A stretch of DNA of 64,000 nt from contig JAPTHN010000006.1 of NCBI GenBank assembly GCA_026936325.1, positions 28,475,296 through 28,539,295 of the forward strand. The letters run 5' to 3'. Source of the DNA: Platynereis dumerilii (lineage: Eukaryota > Annelida > Polychaeta > Phyllodocida > Nereididae). The notes under the pieces were generated by a model, which was given only the letters and a program-made list of their open reading frames with translations, was not told the origin of the DNA and searched no databases. This document shows positions 41,922 through 53,722 of this stretch, piece after piece (position 1 is the stretch's first letter; every line of letters begins with the position of its first letter). The translations under genes were made by a program, and so were the position numbers.

Positions 41922-42931
41922 AACATTTGACTGAAGGTGCTGCCTTTCTGGTCCTCGCTCACATGCATTTTTGAAGCAGCCTAGCTCAGTTCTGCTGGGT
42001 CCTGCTGAGCGCGGACCTTAGGGGCAGCAGCGCGGACTTTAGAGGGAGCAGTTCTAGTGACCTAGAAGCCAATTCGACACCCATTTCGATCTGAATTTAA
42101 CAGCAGACTGACTTGTCAGTCAGACCGGTGCCTGGAACTGCAAGTCACCAGACCCCAATGCCGGTGAATTCACAGACAAAATAGCTGCGAGCAGCATTAG
42201 CAATAGGCCTATTGCAGTCTGTGAAATTGATATGCAAAAAGATTGGAATGTTGGGGCTTTGTGAGCCATCTTACTTATTTGTCATGATGATACCCAATAT
42301 TTTCAATGTTAATTTTATTTAAGGACATTAATCCCACTTGTTGGTGACAGACGAAAGGATTATGCGTCAGATTTTTACGCTAAATCGGTTATGACAAGTC
42401 GACTGGCCTTCTCTTGATCATGACTAATCAAACAATCTCTATGTTTCCCATGTTGAATGTAGAGAAGACAACACTTCATCAGCTATCATGAGTAACAGTA
42501 ACATAGTGAAAAACTACATGAACCCACACTCATTTTTTCTTATCAAGTTGACAGGCTGTAACTTAACCTATGCTTCAAAAAGAGCACACCATGTACGTGT
42601 TTGTGTGATGACCAGACAAAAAGCTTCAATTGAACCTGTAAGTCTTAGGATTTCATTGGAATTTCATTTAAGCAGTATAATGTATAGATATGCGGAATGG
42701 ACATTAAATAGATAAGATAATTGATAATTAAATGTAATTTGACGGAAGGAGAGTTTTTAAGTTGGAAGAGTTTCATTCAATCCATTTCAGAAAGCAGTAA
42801 GGCTGTTGAAAGGGAAAATTACAAGGATGTCAAATTATAAAAGTCGTGCAGTTTGAATGTTCAATGGTCAAATGTCACTTCAAGACTTGTCACGTTTTTT
42901 GAAATCTGGAAGTACTGAATGCTGAGTCTAT
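41922..42931. other. Upstream of the XRCC2 exon, no gene recognised
   Basis: The missing short first XRCC2 exon (about 13 codons in human) was sought here as ATG...GAG/GT and not found. An open frame at 42488-42715 has no recognisable domain. Confidence 0.35.
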
Positions 42932-43395
42932 GGGTACATTCGTTTCGCTGCTCCAAAGTGCTCTTGGAGTGGAGTAGTTCACTCCAGATCATTCGTTTTG
43001 CATTTCCGGGAGTAGATCAGAGCAGTTTGGAGTAGATAGGAAGTACTCCAAGAATTTGGGATATCCCATGACAACTGATTGTTTACATAAATACATTACA
43101 CCTCAGAAGCTTTGATTTTGTGCCAGATTGCTTTTTTCTGGTGTGAATTTCTATATGATATTTCAATAGAATCAATTAAAAGCAATCGATTGAAGGTGTC
43201 GATTCACGGCCTAATTGCCATTAACTACGGGATTCCAACAGCTGAGGAATCCTCAAGTTATGACGATTTTAACTACTCCTTCATGTTCGATTTGGACCAA
43301 CCTTGGAGTAGTTTACTCCAGGAGTAGAAACGTCACTTCCTGGAGTAGATACGTAACTTCCGGGGTAGTTAGAGTAGATCGAATCGAATGTACCC
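42932..43395 (-). mobile_element. TACTCC-rich MITE, copy 2, in the XRCC2 intron
   Basis: GGGTACATTCG to CGAATGTACCC, 464 bases, reverse orientation relative to 30393-30850. Flanks share TAT. It ends only 44 bases before the XRCC2 acceptor, so the remaining intron tail (with the TTTTACTTTCAG acceptor) is very short. Confidence 0.85.
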
Positions 43396-43439
43396 TATGA
43401 TGTATGCATGTCTTTAAAGCAATTATGTTTTACTTTCAG

Positions 43440-44309
43440 TTATTTGCTCGCCTGGGAAAACGGCCCTCACTGGAAATGATAGAAGAGTCGATATTTCCGG
43501 GAGGAATTGGTGCTAAGGATGTTGTGGAAGTCTACGGAGAAGATGGCGTTGGAAAGACACAATTATTGCTCCACCTGGTGGCCAAATGTATACTTCCAAA
43601 ATCCATTGGAGGGGTTGATACTGGTGGGATTGAATGTTCTGTTGTATTCATTGACGCTGATTACCAACTGTCCATGATACGCTTGGTCTCTATTATGGAG
43701 GCTCGCATTAATGCAATGAAACGTGAAAATCGTGAAAAATTCAAGAACGTTGTCGTCGAAAAGACAATTGAAACTAGTTTGGACAGATTGCATGTTATAA
43801 AATGCAACAACAGTTCTGAGTTGGTTCTATCACTGTTTTCTCTCGAAAGCCTACTAGCCAGTAAACAGAATATCAGCATCTTAATGATCGACAGCATTTC
43901 AGCATTTTATTACATGGACAGAGGGGTCGGCGAGGGGCAGAGTCACCAGGAAGCCAATCAGAGACATGCAGCTGCCGCAATTGCCAAGTTAACATCTAAT
44001 TTCAAAATTGCGGTCGTTGCTTCAAAACTCGCTCTATTCAAGAAGAAAGGAAAGAATTCTGACCTCGAACGAAGCCCATTTGTCACCGAACGAAATGCTG
44101 AAGCTCCTTCAATTGAAGAACATTCGGAATACTTGTGCTCAGAGTGGCAAAAGTTAGTCACTCACCGCCTTATCTTACAGAAGAGAAATACTCCAACATC
44201 AGAATCTAAATTTTCCTTTAGTTATAAACCATTGAGTGCCCAACAGCCACAAAAGAAAGACTTCATTATTTGTGATGCTGGTTTGACATTTTCAGCTGGA
44301 GAAAAGTAA
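43440..44309 (+). CDS. XRCC2: XRCC2, large terminal coding exon
   Basis: XRCC2 is a RAD51 paralog; in animals it joins RAD51B, RAD51C and RAD51D in the BCDX2 complex that promotes RAD51 filament formation in homologous-recombination repair in the nucleus. The exon codes for 289 residues. LFARLGKRPSLEMIE aligns with human LLARLEGRSSLKEIE; then comes Walker A GEDGVGKT (residues 33-40 of the exon), HLVAKCILPKSIGG (human HLTARCILPKSEGG), FIDADYQLSMIRLVSIMEAR, Walker B ILMIDSISAFYYMD, and CSEWQKLVTHRLILQK (human CKAWQQLVKHRMFFSK). It ends FIICDAGLTFSAGEK. The exon starts after TTTTACTTTCAG in phase 0, exactly where human intron 1 lies; human exons 2 and 3 are fused here. The frame is also open upstream to an ATG at 43404, but the acceptor makes that unlikely as the start. 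The first exon is not identified. Confidence 0.94.
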   Translation, partial: LFARLGKRPSLEMIEESIFPGGIGAKDVVEVYGEDGVGKTQLLLHLVAKCILPKSIGGVDTGGIECSVVFIDADYQLSMIRLVSIMEARINAMKRENREKFKNVVVEKTIETSLDRLHVIKCNNSSELVLSLFSLESLLASKQNISILMIDSISAFYYMDRGVGEGQSHQEANQRHAAAAIAKLTSNFKIAVVASKLALFKKKGKNSDLERSPFVTERNAEAPSIEEHSEYLCSEWQKLVTHRLILQKRNTPTSESKFSFSYKPLSAQQPQKKDFIICDAGLTFSAGEK

Positions 44310-44699
44310 ATATTGTTTCTTCCTTAATAACTTTAATGAATTAAGTATTGTGCAATGTCATGTGATTATTTGTGTTAAGATGTGTATATTATGTGTTAAT
44401 ATACAAGATATATTCATTAAGATTTGTTGGATGATATGTTAGAATTAAAACGGTATTTTTGTCCTCAACTTGTTGACATTTGGTATTGCAAAATTCATTC
44501 ATATTTTTATTTGTAAATTTTTTTTTCAGTGATGTTGATAGTGTAGTTTTGAGCCTGAGGTCCAGGGCTGGTTTGACCACAAAGGCCCTGCACCCTGGCT
44601 AATTTCTTCAACTGTAAGTTAAGGGTTCCGTAGATTTAAGCTTAATTTGACAATACTTGTGACTTGATTAAAATTATTAAATATCTGGAAAGTCAGTGA
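44310..44699 (+). other. XRCC2 3' untranslated and flanking DNA
   Basis: AT-rich, with an AGAATTAAAAC word at about 44442 as a possible weak poly(A) signal. TTTTTTTCAG at about 44519 looks like a splice acceptor, but what follows has no recognisable coding content. It runs directly into the satellite. Confidence 0.4.
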
Positions 44700-47600
44700 A
44701 GGGTGTTGGTGGTCACACTGCTCAGTGAATTTAAATCTTGAAGTTTGACAGAATGCTATCAAATTGCTCTCTTGTGTTCCCAACAACTGAGCATGTGATT
44801 GTCATTAAATGTGAATTGTGGTGATTTATCTAATAGAGACTGTTGGTCTGGCTGGTCAGTAACTTTATATCTTGAAGTGTGACAGAATACTATTAAATTG
44901 CTCTCTTGTGTTCCCAACAACTGAGCATGTGATTTTCATTAAATGTGAATTGTGGTGATTTATCTAATAGAGACTGTTGGTCTGGCTTGCCAGTAACTTT
45001 ATGTCTTGAAGTGTGACAGAATACTATTAAATTGCTCTCTTGTGTTCCCAACAACTGAGCATGTGATTGTCATTAAATGTGAATTGTGGTGATTTATCTA
45101 ATAGAGACTGTTGGTCTGGCTGGTCAGTGACTTTTAAATCTTGAAGTATGACAGAATACTGTTAAATTGCTTTCTTGTGTTCCCAACAACTGAGCATGTG
45201 ATTGTCATTAAATGTGAATTATGGTGATTTGTCTAATAGAGACTGTTGGTCTGGCTGGCCAGTAACTTTATGTCTTGAAGTGTGACAGAATACTATTAAA
45301 TTTCTCTCTTGTGTTCCCAACAACTGAGCATGTGATTGTCATTAAATGTGAATTGTGGTGATTTGTCTAATAGAGACTGTTGGTCTGGCTGGCCAGTGAC
45401 TTTATGTCTTGAAGTGTGACAGAATACTATTAAATTGCTCTCTTGTGTTCCCAACAACTGAGCATGTGATTGTCATTAAATGTGAATTGTGGTGATTTAT
45501 CTAATAGAGACTGTTGGTCTGGCTGGTCAGTAACTTTATATCTTGAAGTGTGACAGAATACTATTAAATTGCTCTCTTGTGTTCCCAACAACTGAGCATG
45601 TGATTGTCATTAAATGTGAATTGTGGTGATTTATCTAATAGAGACTGTTGGTCTGGCTGGCCAGTAACTTTATATCTTGAAGTGTGACAGAATACTATTA
45701 AATTGCTCTCTTGTGTTCCCAACAACTGAGCATGTGATTGTCATTAAATGTGAATTGTGGTGATTTATCTAATAGAGACTGTTGGTCTGGCTGGCCAGTA
45801 ACTTTATGTCTTGAAGTGTGACAGAATACTATTAAATTGCTCTCTTGTGTTCCCAACAACTGAGCATGTGATTGTCATTAAATGTGAATTGTGGTGATTT
45901 GTCTAATAGAGACTGTTGGTCTGGCTGGTCAGTGACTTTTAAATCTTGAAGTATGACAGAATACTGTTAAATTGCTCCCTTGTGTTCCAGACAACTGAGC
46001 ATGTGATTGTCATTAAATGTGAATTGTGGTGATTTGTCTTATAGAGACTTGGTCTGGCTGGTCAGTGACTTTTATATTTTGAAGTTTGACAGAATGCTAT
46101 TAAATTGCTCTCTTGTGTTCCCAACAACTGAGCATGTGATTGTCATTAAATGGTAATTGTGGTGATTTGTCTAATAGAGATTGTTGGTCGGACTGGTCAG
46201 TGAATTTTATATCTTGAAGTTTGACAGAATGCTATTAAATTGCTCCCTTGTGTTCCAGACAACTGAGCATGTGATTGTCATTAAATGTGAATTGTGGTGA
46301 TTTATCTAATAGAGACTGTTGGTCTGGCTGGCCAGTAACTTTATGTCTTGAAGTGTGACAGAATGCTATTAAATTGCTCTCTTGTGTTCCCAACAACTGA
46401 GCATGTGATTGTCATTAAATGTGAATTGTGGTGATTTGTCTAATAGAGACTGTTGGTCTGGCTGGTCAGTGACTTTTAAATCTTGAAGTATGACAATACT
46501 GTTAAATTGCTCTCTTGTGTTCCCAACAACTGAGCATGTGATTGTCATTAAATGTGAATTGTGGTGATTTGTCTAATAGAGACTGTTGGTCTGGCTGGTC
46601 AGTGACTTTTATATCTTGAAGTTTGACAGAATGCTATTAAATTGCCCCCTTGTGTTCCAGACAACTGAGCATGTGATTGTCATTAAATGTGAATTGTGGT
46701 GATTTGTCTTATAGAGACTGTTGGTCTGGCTGGTCAGTGACTTTTATATTTTGAAGTTTGACAGAATGCTATTAAATTGCTCTCTTGTGTTCCCAACAAC
46801 TGAGCATGTGATTGTCATTAAATGGTAATTGTGGTGATTTGTCTAATAGAGATTGTTGGTCTGGCTGGTCAGTGAATTTTATATCTTGAAGTTTGACAGA
46901 ATGCTATTAAATTGCTCCCTTGTGTTCCAGACAACTGAGCATGTGATTGTCATTAAATGTGAATTGTGGTGATTTATCTAATAGAGACTGTTGGTCTGGC
47001 TGGCCAGTAACTTTATGTCTTGAAGTGTGACAGAATACTATTAAATTGCTCTCTTGTGTTCCCAACAACTGAGCATGTGATTGTCATTAAATGTGAATTG
47101 TGGTGATTTATCTAATAGAGACTGTTGGTCTGGCTGGCCAGTAACTTTATGTCTTGAAGTGTGACAGAATACTATTAAATTGCTCTCTTGTGTTCCCAAC
47201 AACTGAGCATGTGATTGTCATTAAATGTGAATTGTGGTGATTTGTCTAATAGAGACTGTTGGTCTGGCTGGTCAGTGACTTTTAAATCTTGAAGTATGAC
47301 AATACTGTTAAATTGCTCTCTTGTGTTCCCAACAACTGAGCATGTGATTGTCATTAAATGTGAATTGTGGTGATTTGTCTTATAGAGACTGTTGGTCTGG
47401 CTGGTCAGTGACTTTTATATCTTGAAGTTTGACAGAATGCTATTAAATTGCTCCCTTGTGTTCCAGACAACTGAGCATGTGATTGTCATTAAATGTGAAT
47501 TGTGGTGATTTGTCTTATAGAGACTGTTGGTCTGGCTGGTCAGTGACTTTTATATTTGAAGTTTGACAGAATACTATTAAATTGCTCTCTTGTGTTCCCA

Positions 47601-50600
47601 ACAACTGAGCATGTGATTGTCATTAAATGTGAATTGTGGTGATTTGTCTAATAGAGATTGTTGGTCTGGCTGGTCAGTGACTTTTATATCTTGAAGTTTG
47701 ACAGAATGCTATTAAATTGCTCCCTTGTGTTCCAGACAACTGAGCATGTGATTGTCATTAAATGTGAATTGTGGTGATTTATCTAATAGAGACTGTTGGT
47801 CTGGCTGGCCAGTAACTTTATGTCTTGAAGTGTGACAGAATACTATTAAATTGCTCTCTTGTGTTCCCAACAACTGAGCATGTGATTGTCATTAAATGTG
47901 AATTGTGGTGATTTATCTAATAGAGACTGTTGGTCTGGCTGGCCAGTAACTTTATATCTTGAAGTGTGACAGAATACTATTAAATTTCTCTCTTGTGTTC
48001 CCAACAACTGAGCATGTGATTGTCATTAAATGTGAATTGTGGTGATTTATCTAATAGAGACTGTTGGTCTGGCTGGCCAGTAACTTTATGTCTTGAAGTG
48101 TGACAGAATACTATTAAATTGCTCTCTTGTGTTCCCAACAACTGAGCATGTGATTGTCATTAAATGTGAATTATGGTGATTTATCTAATAGAGACTGTTG
48201 GTCTGGCTGGCCAGTAACTTTATGTCTTGAAGTGTGACAGAATACTATTAAATTTCTCTCTTGTGTTCCCAACAACTGAGCATGTGATTGTCATTAAATG
48301 TGAATTGTGGTGATTTATCTAATAGAGACTGTTGGTCTGGCTGGCCAGTAACTTTATGTCTTGAAGTGTGACAGAATACTATTAAATTGCTCTCTTGTGT
48401 TCCCAACAACTGAGCATGTGATTGTCATTAAATGTGAATTGTGGTGATTTATCTAATAGAGACTGTTGGTCTGGCTGGTCAGTAACTTTATATCTTGAAG
48501 TGTGACAGAATACTATTAAATTGCTCTCTTGTGTTCCCAACAACTGAGCATGTGATTGTCATTAAATGTGAATTGTGGTGATTTATCTAATAGAGACTGT
48601 TGGTCTGGCTGGTCAATGACTTTTAAATCTTGAAGTATGACAGAATACTGTTAAATTGCTTTCTTGTGTTCCCAACAACTGAGCATGTGATTGTCATTAA
48701 ATGTGAATTGTGGTGATTTGTCTAATAGAGACTGTTGGTCTGGCTGGTCAGTGACTTTTAAATCTTGAAGTATGACAGAATACTATTAAATTGCTCTCTT
48801 GTGTTCCCAACAACTGAGCATGTGATTGTCATTAAATGTGAATTGTGGTGATTTGTCTAATAGAGACTGTTGGTCTGGCTGGTCAGTGACTTTTAAATCT
48901 TGAAGTGTGACAGAATACTGTTAAATTGCTCTCTTGTGTTCCCAACAACTGAGCATGTGATTGTCATTAAATGTGAATTGTGGTGATTTGTCTAATAGAG
49001 ACTGTTGGTCTGGCTGGTCAGTGACTTTTAAATCTTGAAGTATGACAGAATACTGTTAAATTGCTCTCTTGTGTTCCCAACAACTGAGCATGTGATTGTC
49101 ATTAAATGTGAATTATGGTGATTTATCTAATAGAGACTGTTGGTCTGTCTGGCCAGTAACTTTATGTCTTGAAGTGTGACAGAATACTATTAAATTTCTC
49201 TCTTGTGTTCCCAACAACTGAGCATGTGATTGTCATTATAAGTGAATTGTAGTTATTTATCTAATAGAGACTTGGTCTGGCTGGCCAGTAACTTTATGTC
49301 TTGAAGTGTGACAGAATACTATTAAATTGCTCTCTTGTGTTCCCAACAACTGAGCATGTGATTGTCATTAAATGTGAATTGTGGTGATTTATCTAATAGA
49401 GACTGTTGGTCTGGCTGGCCAGTAACTTTATGTCTTGAAGTGTGACAGAATACTATTAAATTGCTCTCTTGTGTTCCTAACAACTGAGCATGTGATTGTC
49501 ATTAAATGTGAATTGTGGTGATTTATCTAATAGAGACTGTTGGTCTGGCTGGTCAGTGACTTTTAAATCTTGAAGTATGACAGAATACTGTTAAATTGCT
49601 TTCTTTTGTTCCCAACAACTGAGCATGTGATTGTCATTAAATTTGAATTGTGGTGATTTGTCTAATAGAGACTGTTGGTCTGGCTGGTCAGTGACTTTTA
49701 AATCTTGAAGTTTGACAGAATACTATTAAATTGCTCTCTTGTGTTCCCAACAACTGAGCATGTGATTGTCATTAAATGTGAATTGTGGTGATTTGTCTTA
49801 TAGAGACTGTTGGTCTGGCTGGTCAGTGACTTTTATATCTTGAAGTGTGACAGAATGCTGTTAAATTGCTCTCTTGTGTTCCCAACAACTGAGCATGTGA
49901 TTGTCATTAAATGTGAATTGTGGTGATTTGTCTAATAGAGACTGTTGGTCTGGCTGGTTAGTGACTTTTAAATCTTGAAGTATGACAGAATACTGTTAAA
50001 TTGCTCTCTTGTGTTCCCAACAACTGAGCATGTGATTGTCATTGAATGTGAATTGTGGTGATTTGTCTAATAGAGACTGTTGGTCTGGCTGGTCAGTGAC
50101 TTTTATATCTTGAAGTATGACAGAATGCTATTAAATTGCTCTCTTGTGTTCCAACAACTGAGCATGTGATTGTCATTAAATGTGAATTGTGGTGATTTGT
50201 CTAATAGAGACTGTTGGTCTGGCTGGTCAGTGACTTTTAAATCTTGAAGTATGACAGAATACTGTTAAATTGCTCTCTTGTGTTCCCAACAACTGAGCAT
50301 GTGATTGTCATTAAATGGTAATTGTGATGATTTGTCTAATAGAGACTGTTGGTCTGGCTGGTCAGTGACTTTTAAATCTTGAAGTATGACAGAATACTGT
50401 TAAATTGCTCTCTTGTGTTCCCAACAACTGAGCATGTGATTGTCATTAAATGTGAATTGTGGTGATTTGTCTAATAGAGACTGTTGGTCTGGCTGGTCAG
50501 TGACTTTTATATCTTGAAGTTTGATAGAATACTGTTAAATTGCTCTCTTGTGTTCCCAACAACTGAGCATGTTATTGTCATTAAATGTGAATTGTGGTGA

Positions 50601-51553
50601 TTTGTCTAATAGAGACTGTTGGTCTGGCTGGTCAGTGACTTTTATATCTTGAAGTATGACAGAATGCTATTAAATTGCTCTCTTGTGTTCCCAACAACTG
50701 AGCATGTGATTGTCATTAAATGTGAATTGTGGTGATTTATCTAATAGAGAATGTTGGTCTGGCTGGTCAGTGACTTTTATATCTTGAAGTTTGATAGAAT
50801 ACTGTTAAATTGCTCTCTTGTGTTCCCAACAACTGAGCATGTGATTGTCATTAAATGTGAATTGTGGTGATTTGTCTAATAGAGACCGGTAGTCTGGCTG
50901 GTCAGTGACTTTTATATCTTGAAGTTTGACAGAATGCTATTAAATTGCTCCCTTGTGTTCCAGACAACTGAGCATGTGATTGTCATTAAATGTGAATTGT
51001 GGTGATTTGTCTTATAGAGACTGTTGGTCTGGCTGGTCAGTGACTTTTATATTTTGAAGTTTGACAGAATGCTATTAAATTGCTCTCTTGTGTTCCCAAC
51101 AACTGAGCATGTGATTGTCATTAAATGGTAATTGTGGTGATTTGTCTAATAGAGACTGTTGGTCTGGCTGGTCAGTGACTTTTATATCTTGAAGTTTGAC
51201 AGAATGCTATTAAATTGCTCCCTTGTGTTCCAGACAACTGAGCATGTGATTGTCATTAAATGTGAATTGTGGTGATTTGTCTAATAGAGACTGTTGGTCT
51301 GGCTGGTTAGTGACTTTTATATCTTGAAGTTTGACAGAACGCTATTAAATTGCTCCCTTGTGTTCTAGACAACTGAGCATGTGATTGTCATTAAATGTGA
51401 ATTGTGGTGATTTATCTAATAGAGACTGTTGGTCTGGCTGGTAAGTAACTTTATATCTTGAAGTGTTTCAGAATACTATAAATTGCTCTCTTGTGTTCCC
51501 AACTACTGAGCATGTGGTTGTCACTGATTGTCATTAAATGTGAATTGTGGTGA
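44700..51553 (+). repeat. 134-bp satellite, about 51 tandem units
   Basis: Consensus landmarks in order: AGAGACTGTTGGTCTGGCTG, (T/C)CAGT(A/G)ACTTT, CTTGAAGT(G/A/T)TGACAGAAT, CTATTAAATTGCTC, TTGTGTTCCCAACAACTGAG, CATGTGATTGTCATTAAATG, TGAATTGTGGTGATTT, (A/G)TCTAAT. Units differ by a few bases and fall into subtypes (CCAGTAACTTTATG; TCAGTGACTTTTAAATC; TTTGACAGAATG with TTCCAGACAAC; ATGGTAATTG) that recur in blocks, for example near 46060-46300, 46700-46960 and 50900-51240. This indicates higher-order duplication. The first unit (44700) and those beyond LINE-C are the most diverged, as expected of array edges. The unit is not a multiple of three and has no coding frame. Confidence 0.97.
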
Positions 51554-52571
51554 TTTATTATATTATTATTATAAACTTTAATCCAGACGCATAGGTCCAT
51601 GTACAAACTACATACACGTAACAACTACATAGCACCACATAACAATTATATAGCACCACACATTAATTACATAGCACCACACAAAAATGAAAAGATTCAT
51701 GCAACCTATTATACAGCACCAGTATATAACAACTTGAGCCAGTGACTCCTAATTTTAGATGAATAAACAATACTTGTGTTAAGTAGATCTTGGATAATAT
51801 CATTTGGGGATTTCGCAAGGCGAACCATAAATTTATAGACATAGTTTCTAATTACAGCAGAACAACTTCTAGTGTTAAACACAGTGCAAATTAAGCCATT
51901 ACTATCATACTAGCTGTTCACCCGTTAGGGTTTCCTTGCTTTTCAAAAATGCGCCAAGTTCCAGGTTCTTCCTAGGGTCTTCACAGGTTCGAGTAATGTG
52001 AAGGCAGGTCCTATTTGCAGGTTCCAGTCAGCTACTACAGCGGGGTGTGCAGCACTACAAACACTGAGAGACTGGAGTTGTTGGAAATATGATTTTTTCT
52101 AAAAGCATTACGCAACTGAATTTCTGGGAGCTGGGTAGTTACATATATTGGACATAGAAGTTCAATCAGTGTGGCAAAAGATGCGGAATTTAGTGGGCTG
52201 CAATATGATATGCATTACTGGCGTCGATGTGGCAGAGAAATATATAGGTTCCAGATTTGTGTGTGGTATGTCATTTTTGTGAAACTTCCAATAGGAATAT
52301 GCGGTAATTGGGCAGTTATATTGGCCATAGCAGGTCAGTTTGTATATCAAAAGATGCGGAATTCAATGGTCTTTAATATAAAATGCATGCCAGCCTTTGT
52401 TGTGGCAGATAAATATACAGATGGGATATCTATGTGTGGAAAAAAGTGTTTTTTGGCCAAATTCTCAAGATAAATTTGTGTAACTATGGAAATAATGAAT
52501 TTTGATAGTTAAAAGTTGCCCTATCGGGAACTTCAGATGAATTGAAAGGCTGAGGAGTGTAATTGAAGGTC
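51554..52571 (-). other. LINE-C 3' untranslated region
   Basis: Contains short GCACCACA(C/T)A repeats (51625-51680, TAGCACCACA several times) and two similar AAAAGATGCGGAATT segments (52175 and 52349) about 175 bases apart, an internal partial duplication. No coding content recognised. Confidence 0.55.
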
Positions 52572-53715
52572 TTATGATTTGAGAGAAAAAAGCCTTATGA
52601 GTGAGATGAGATTTCTGCTATGGCTATTATTATGATTAGATTTTGAGAAGCCAAGCATAAGTTTAAGTATAGTTTGATAAGCAATGTACATTTTCTTAAT
52701 ACATGACTTTGAATAGTTCCACCATAGCTGTGACGTACACATGGGAGAGCAGTAGCTCTCAAACAATTTTAACTTTACTTCTACAGAGCACATATGAAAT
52801 TTTCTGATCAAAGTATTCCCCTGCGCATAAAGCTGCCGACATTGTCTCTTTATATCAAAGTCATCATTGAGATCACTTGTTATGTAATGACCAACGTATT
52901 TAAAACATTTTACCACCTTGATGGCCTCCTCATTTAAAAACACAGTATCAAATAATGCATAAGATTCACCCTTTGGACGGAATACCATAATGGCACTCTT
53001 TTTACAATTGAAGATAAGATCATGATCCTCAGCAAAGTTTTCACAAACACTAACAAGTTTCTGTAGGCCATGCGCAGATGGTGCAAATACAGCCAGATCA
53101 TCGTCATACATAAGGTGATTAATAGTGTGACTATTAAATACACAACCACAATAAACTTCATTTAGACCCTTACTGAGATCATCAAAATAAACATTAAATA
53201 AGAACGGAGACAGAATACGACCTTGCCTAACTCCATTGGAGACATTAAATAACTCAGAGTAGGTGTTACCCCAACGTACACAAAATTTTTGATATGTATA
53301 CCAAAATACAAGAATTCTAACTACATACAATGGCAAGTCACGGCTAATCAATTTACTAAAAAGTTTATGGTGGTTGATCCGATCAAAGGCCTTACTAGCA
53401 TCTAGGTATGCAACAAAAACTGTGCTATTTAAATTTCTGTAAAACTCAATAACTTCTTTCAGTAAATAAATGCACTGATCTGTGCCGTGTTTAGATTTGA
53501 ATCCAAACTGGTTAGGATGGGTATTTAGGTGATCCTCAATCCGTTGCAAGATTATTTTCTCAATGACTTTGCTACAGATGCTAGCAAGAGCAATTGGTCG
53601 ATAATTGTTTTTACAACCTATTTCGCCAGCTTTATCCTTAATGATCGGAACAAGAACTACCGACAATAACGACTGAGGCAGGAATCCATGTATTAAAAAA
53701 CTAGATATACAATGA
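52572..53715 (-). pseudogene. LINE-C ORF2, reverse transcriptase
   Basis: RT blocks in order: ISSFLIHGFLPQS, LSVVLVPIIKDKAGEIGCKN, NYRPIALASICSKVIEKIIL, NQFGFKSKHGTDQCIYLLKE, FVAYLDASKAFDRINHHKLF, NGVRQGRILSPFLFNVYFDD, then the catalytic HLMYDDDLAVFAPS (YDDD in place of YADD), IFNCKKSAIMVFRPKGE, VVKCFKYVGHYITSDLNDD. QGR in place of the usual QGG and YDDD suggest decay. It ends after a short thumb region, and its 5' part is separated by the inserted element. Confidence 0.92.
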
Positions 53716-53722
53716 CTAATGC

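Noticed and set aside
43404-43439. Start of XRCC2 at MHVFKAIMFYFQ
   Set aside because: TTTTACTTTCAG just before LFARL is a good acceptor at the position of the human intron, and the peptide before it has no family similarity.
44519-44620. Extra XRCC2 exon after TTTTTTTCAG
   Set aside because: XRCC2 already ends at the family's usual C-terminus, and the following sequence has no matching coding content.
44700-51553. Hammerhead ribozyme in the satellite unit
   Set aside because: The conserved CTGATGA/CTGANGA and GAAA core elements are not found in either strand of the unit.
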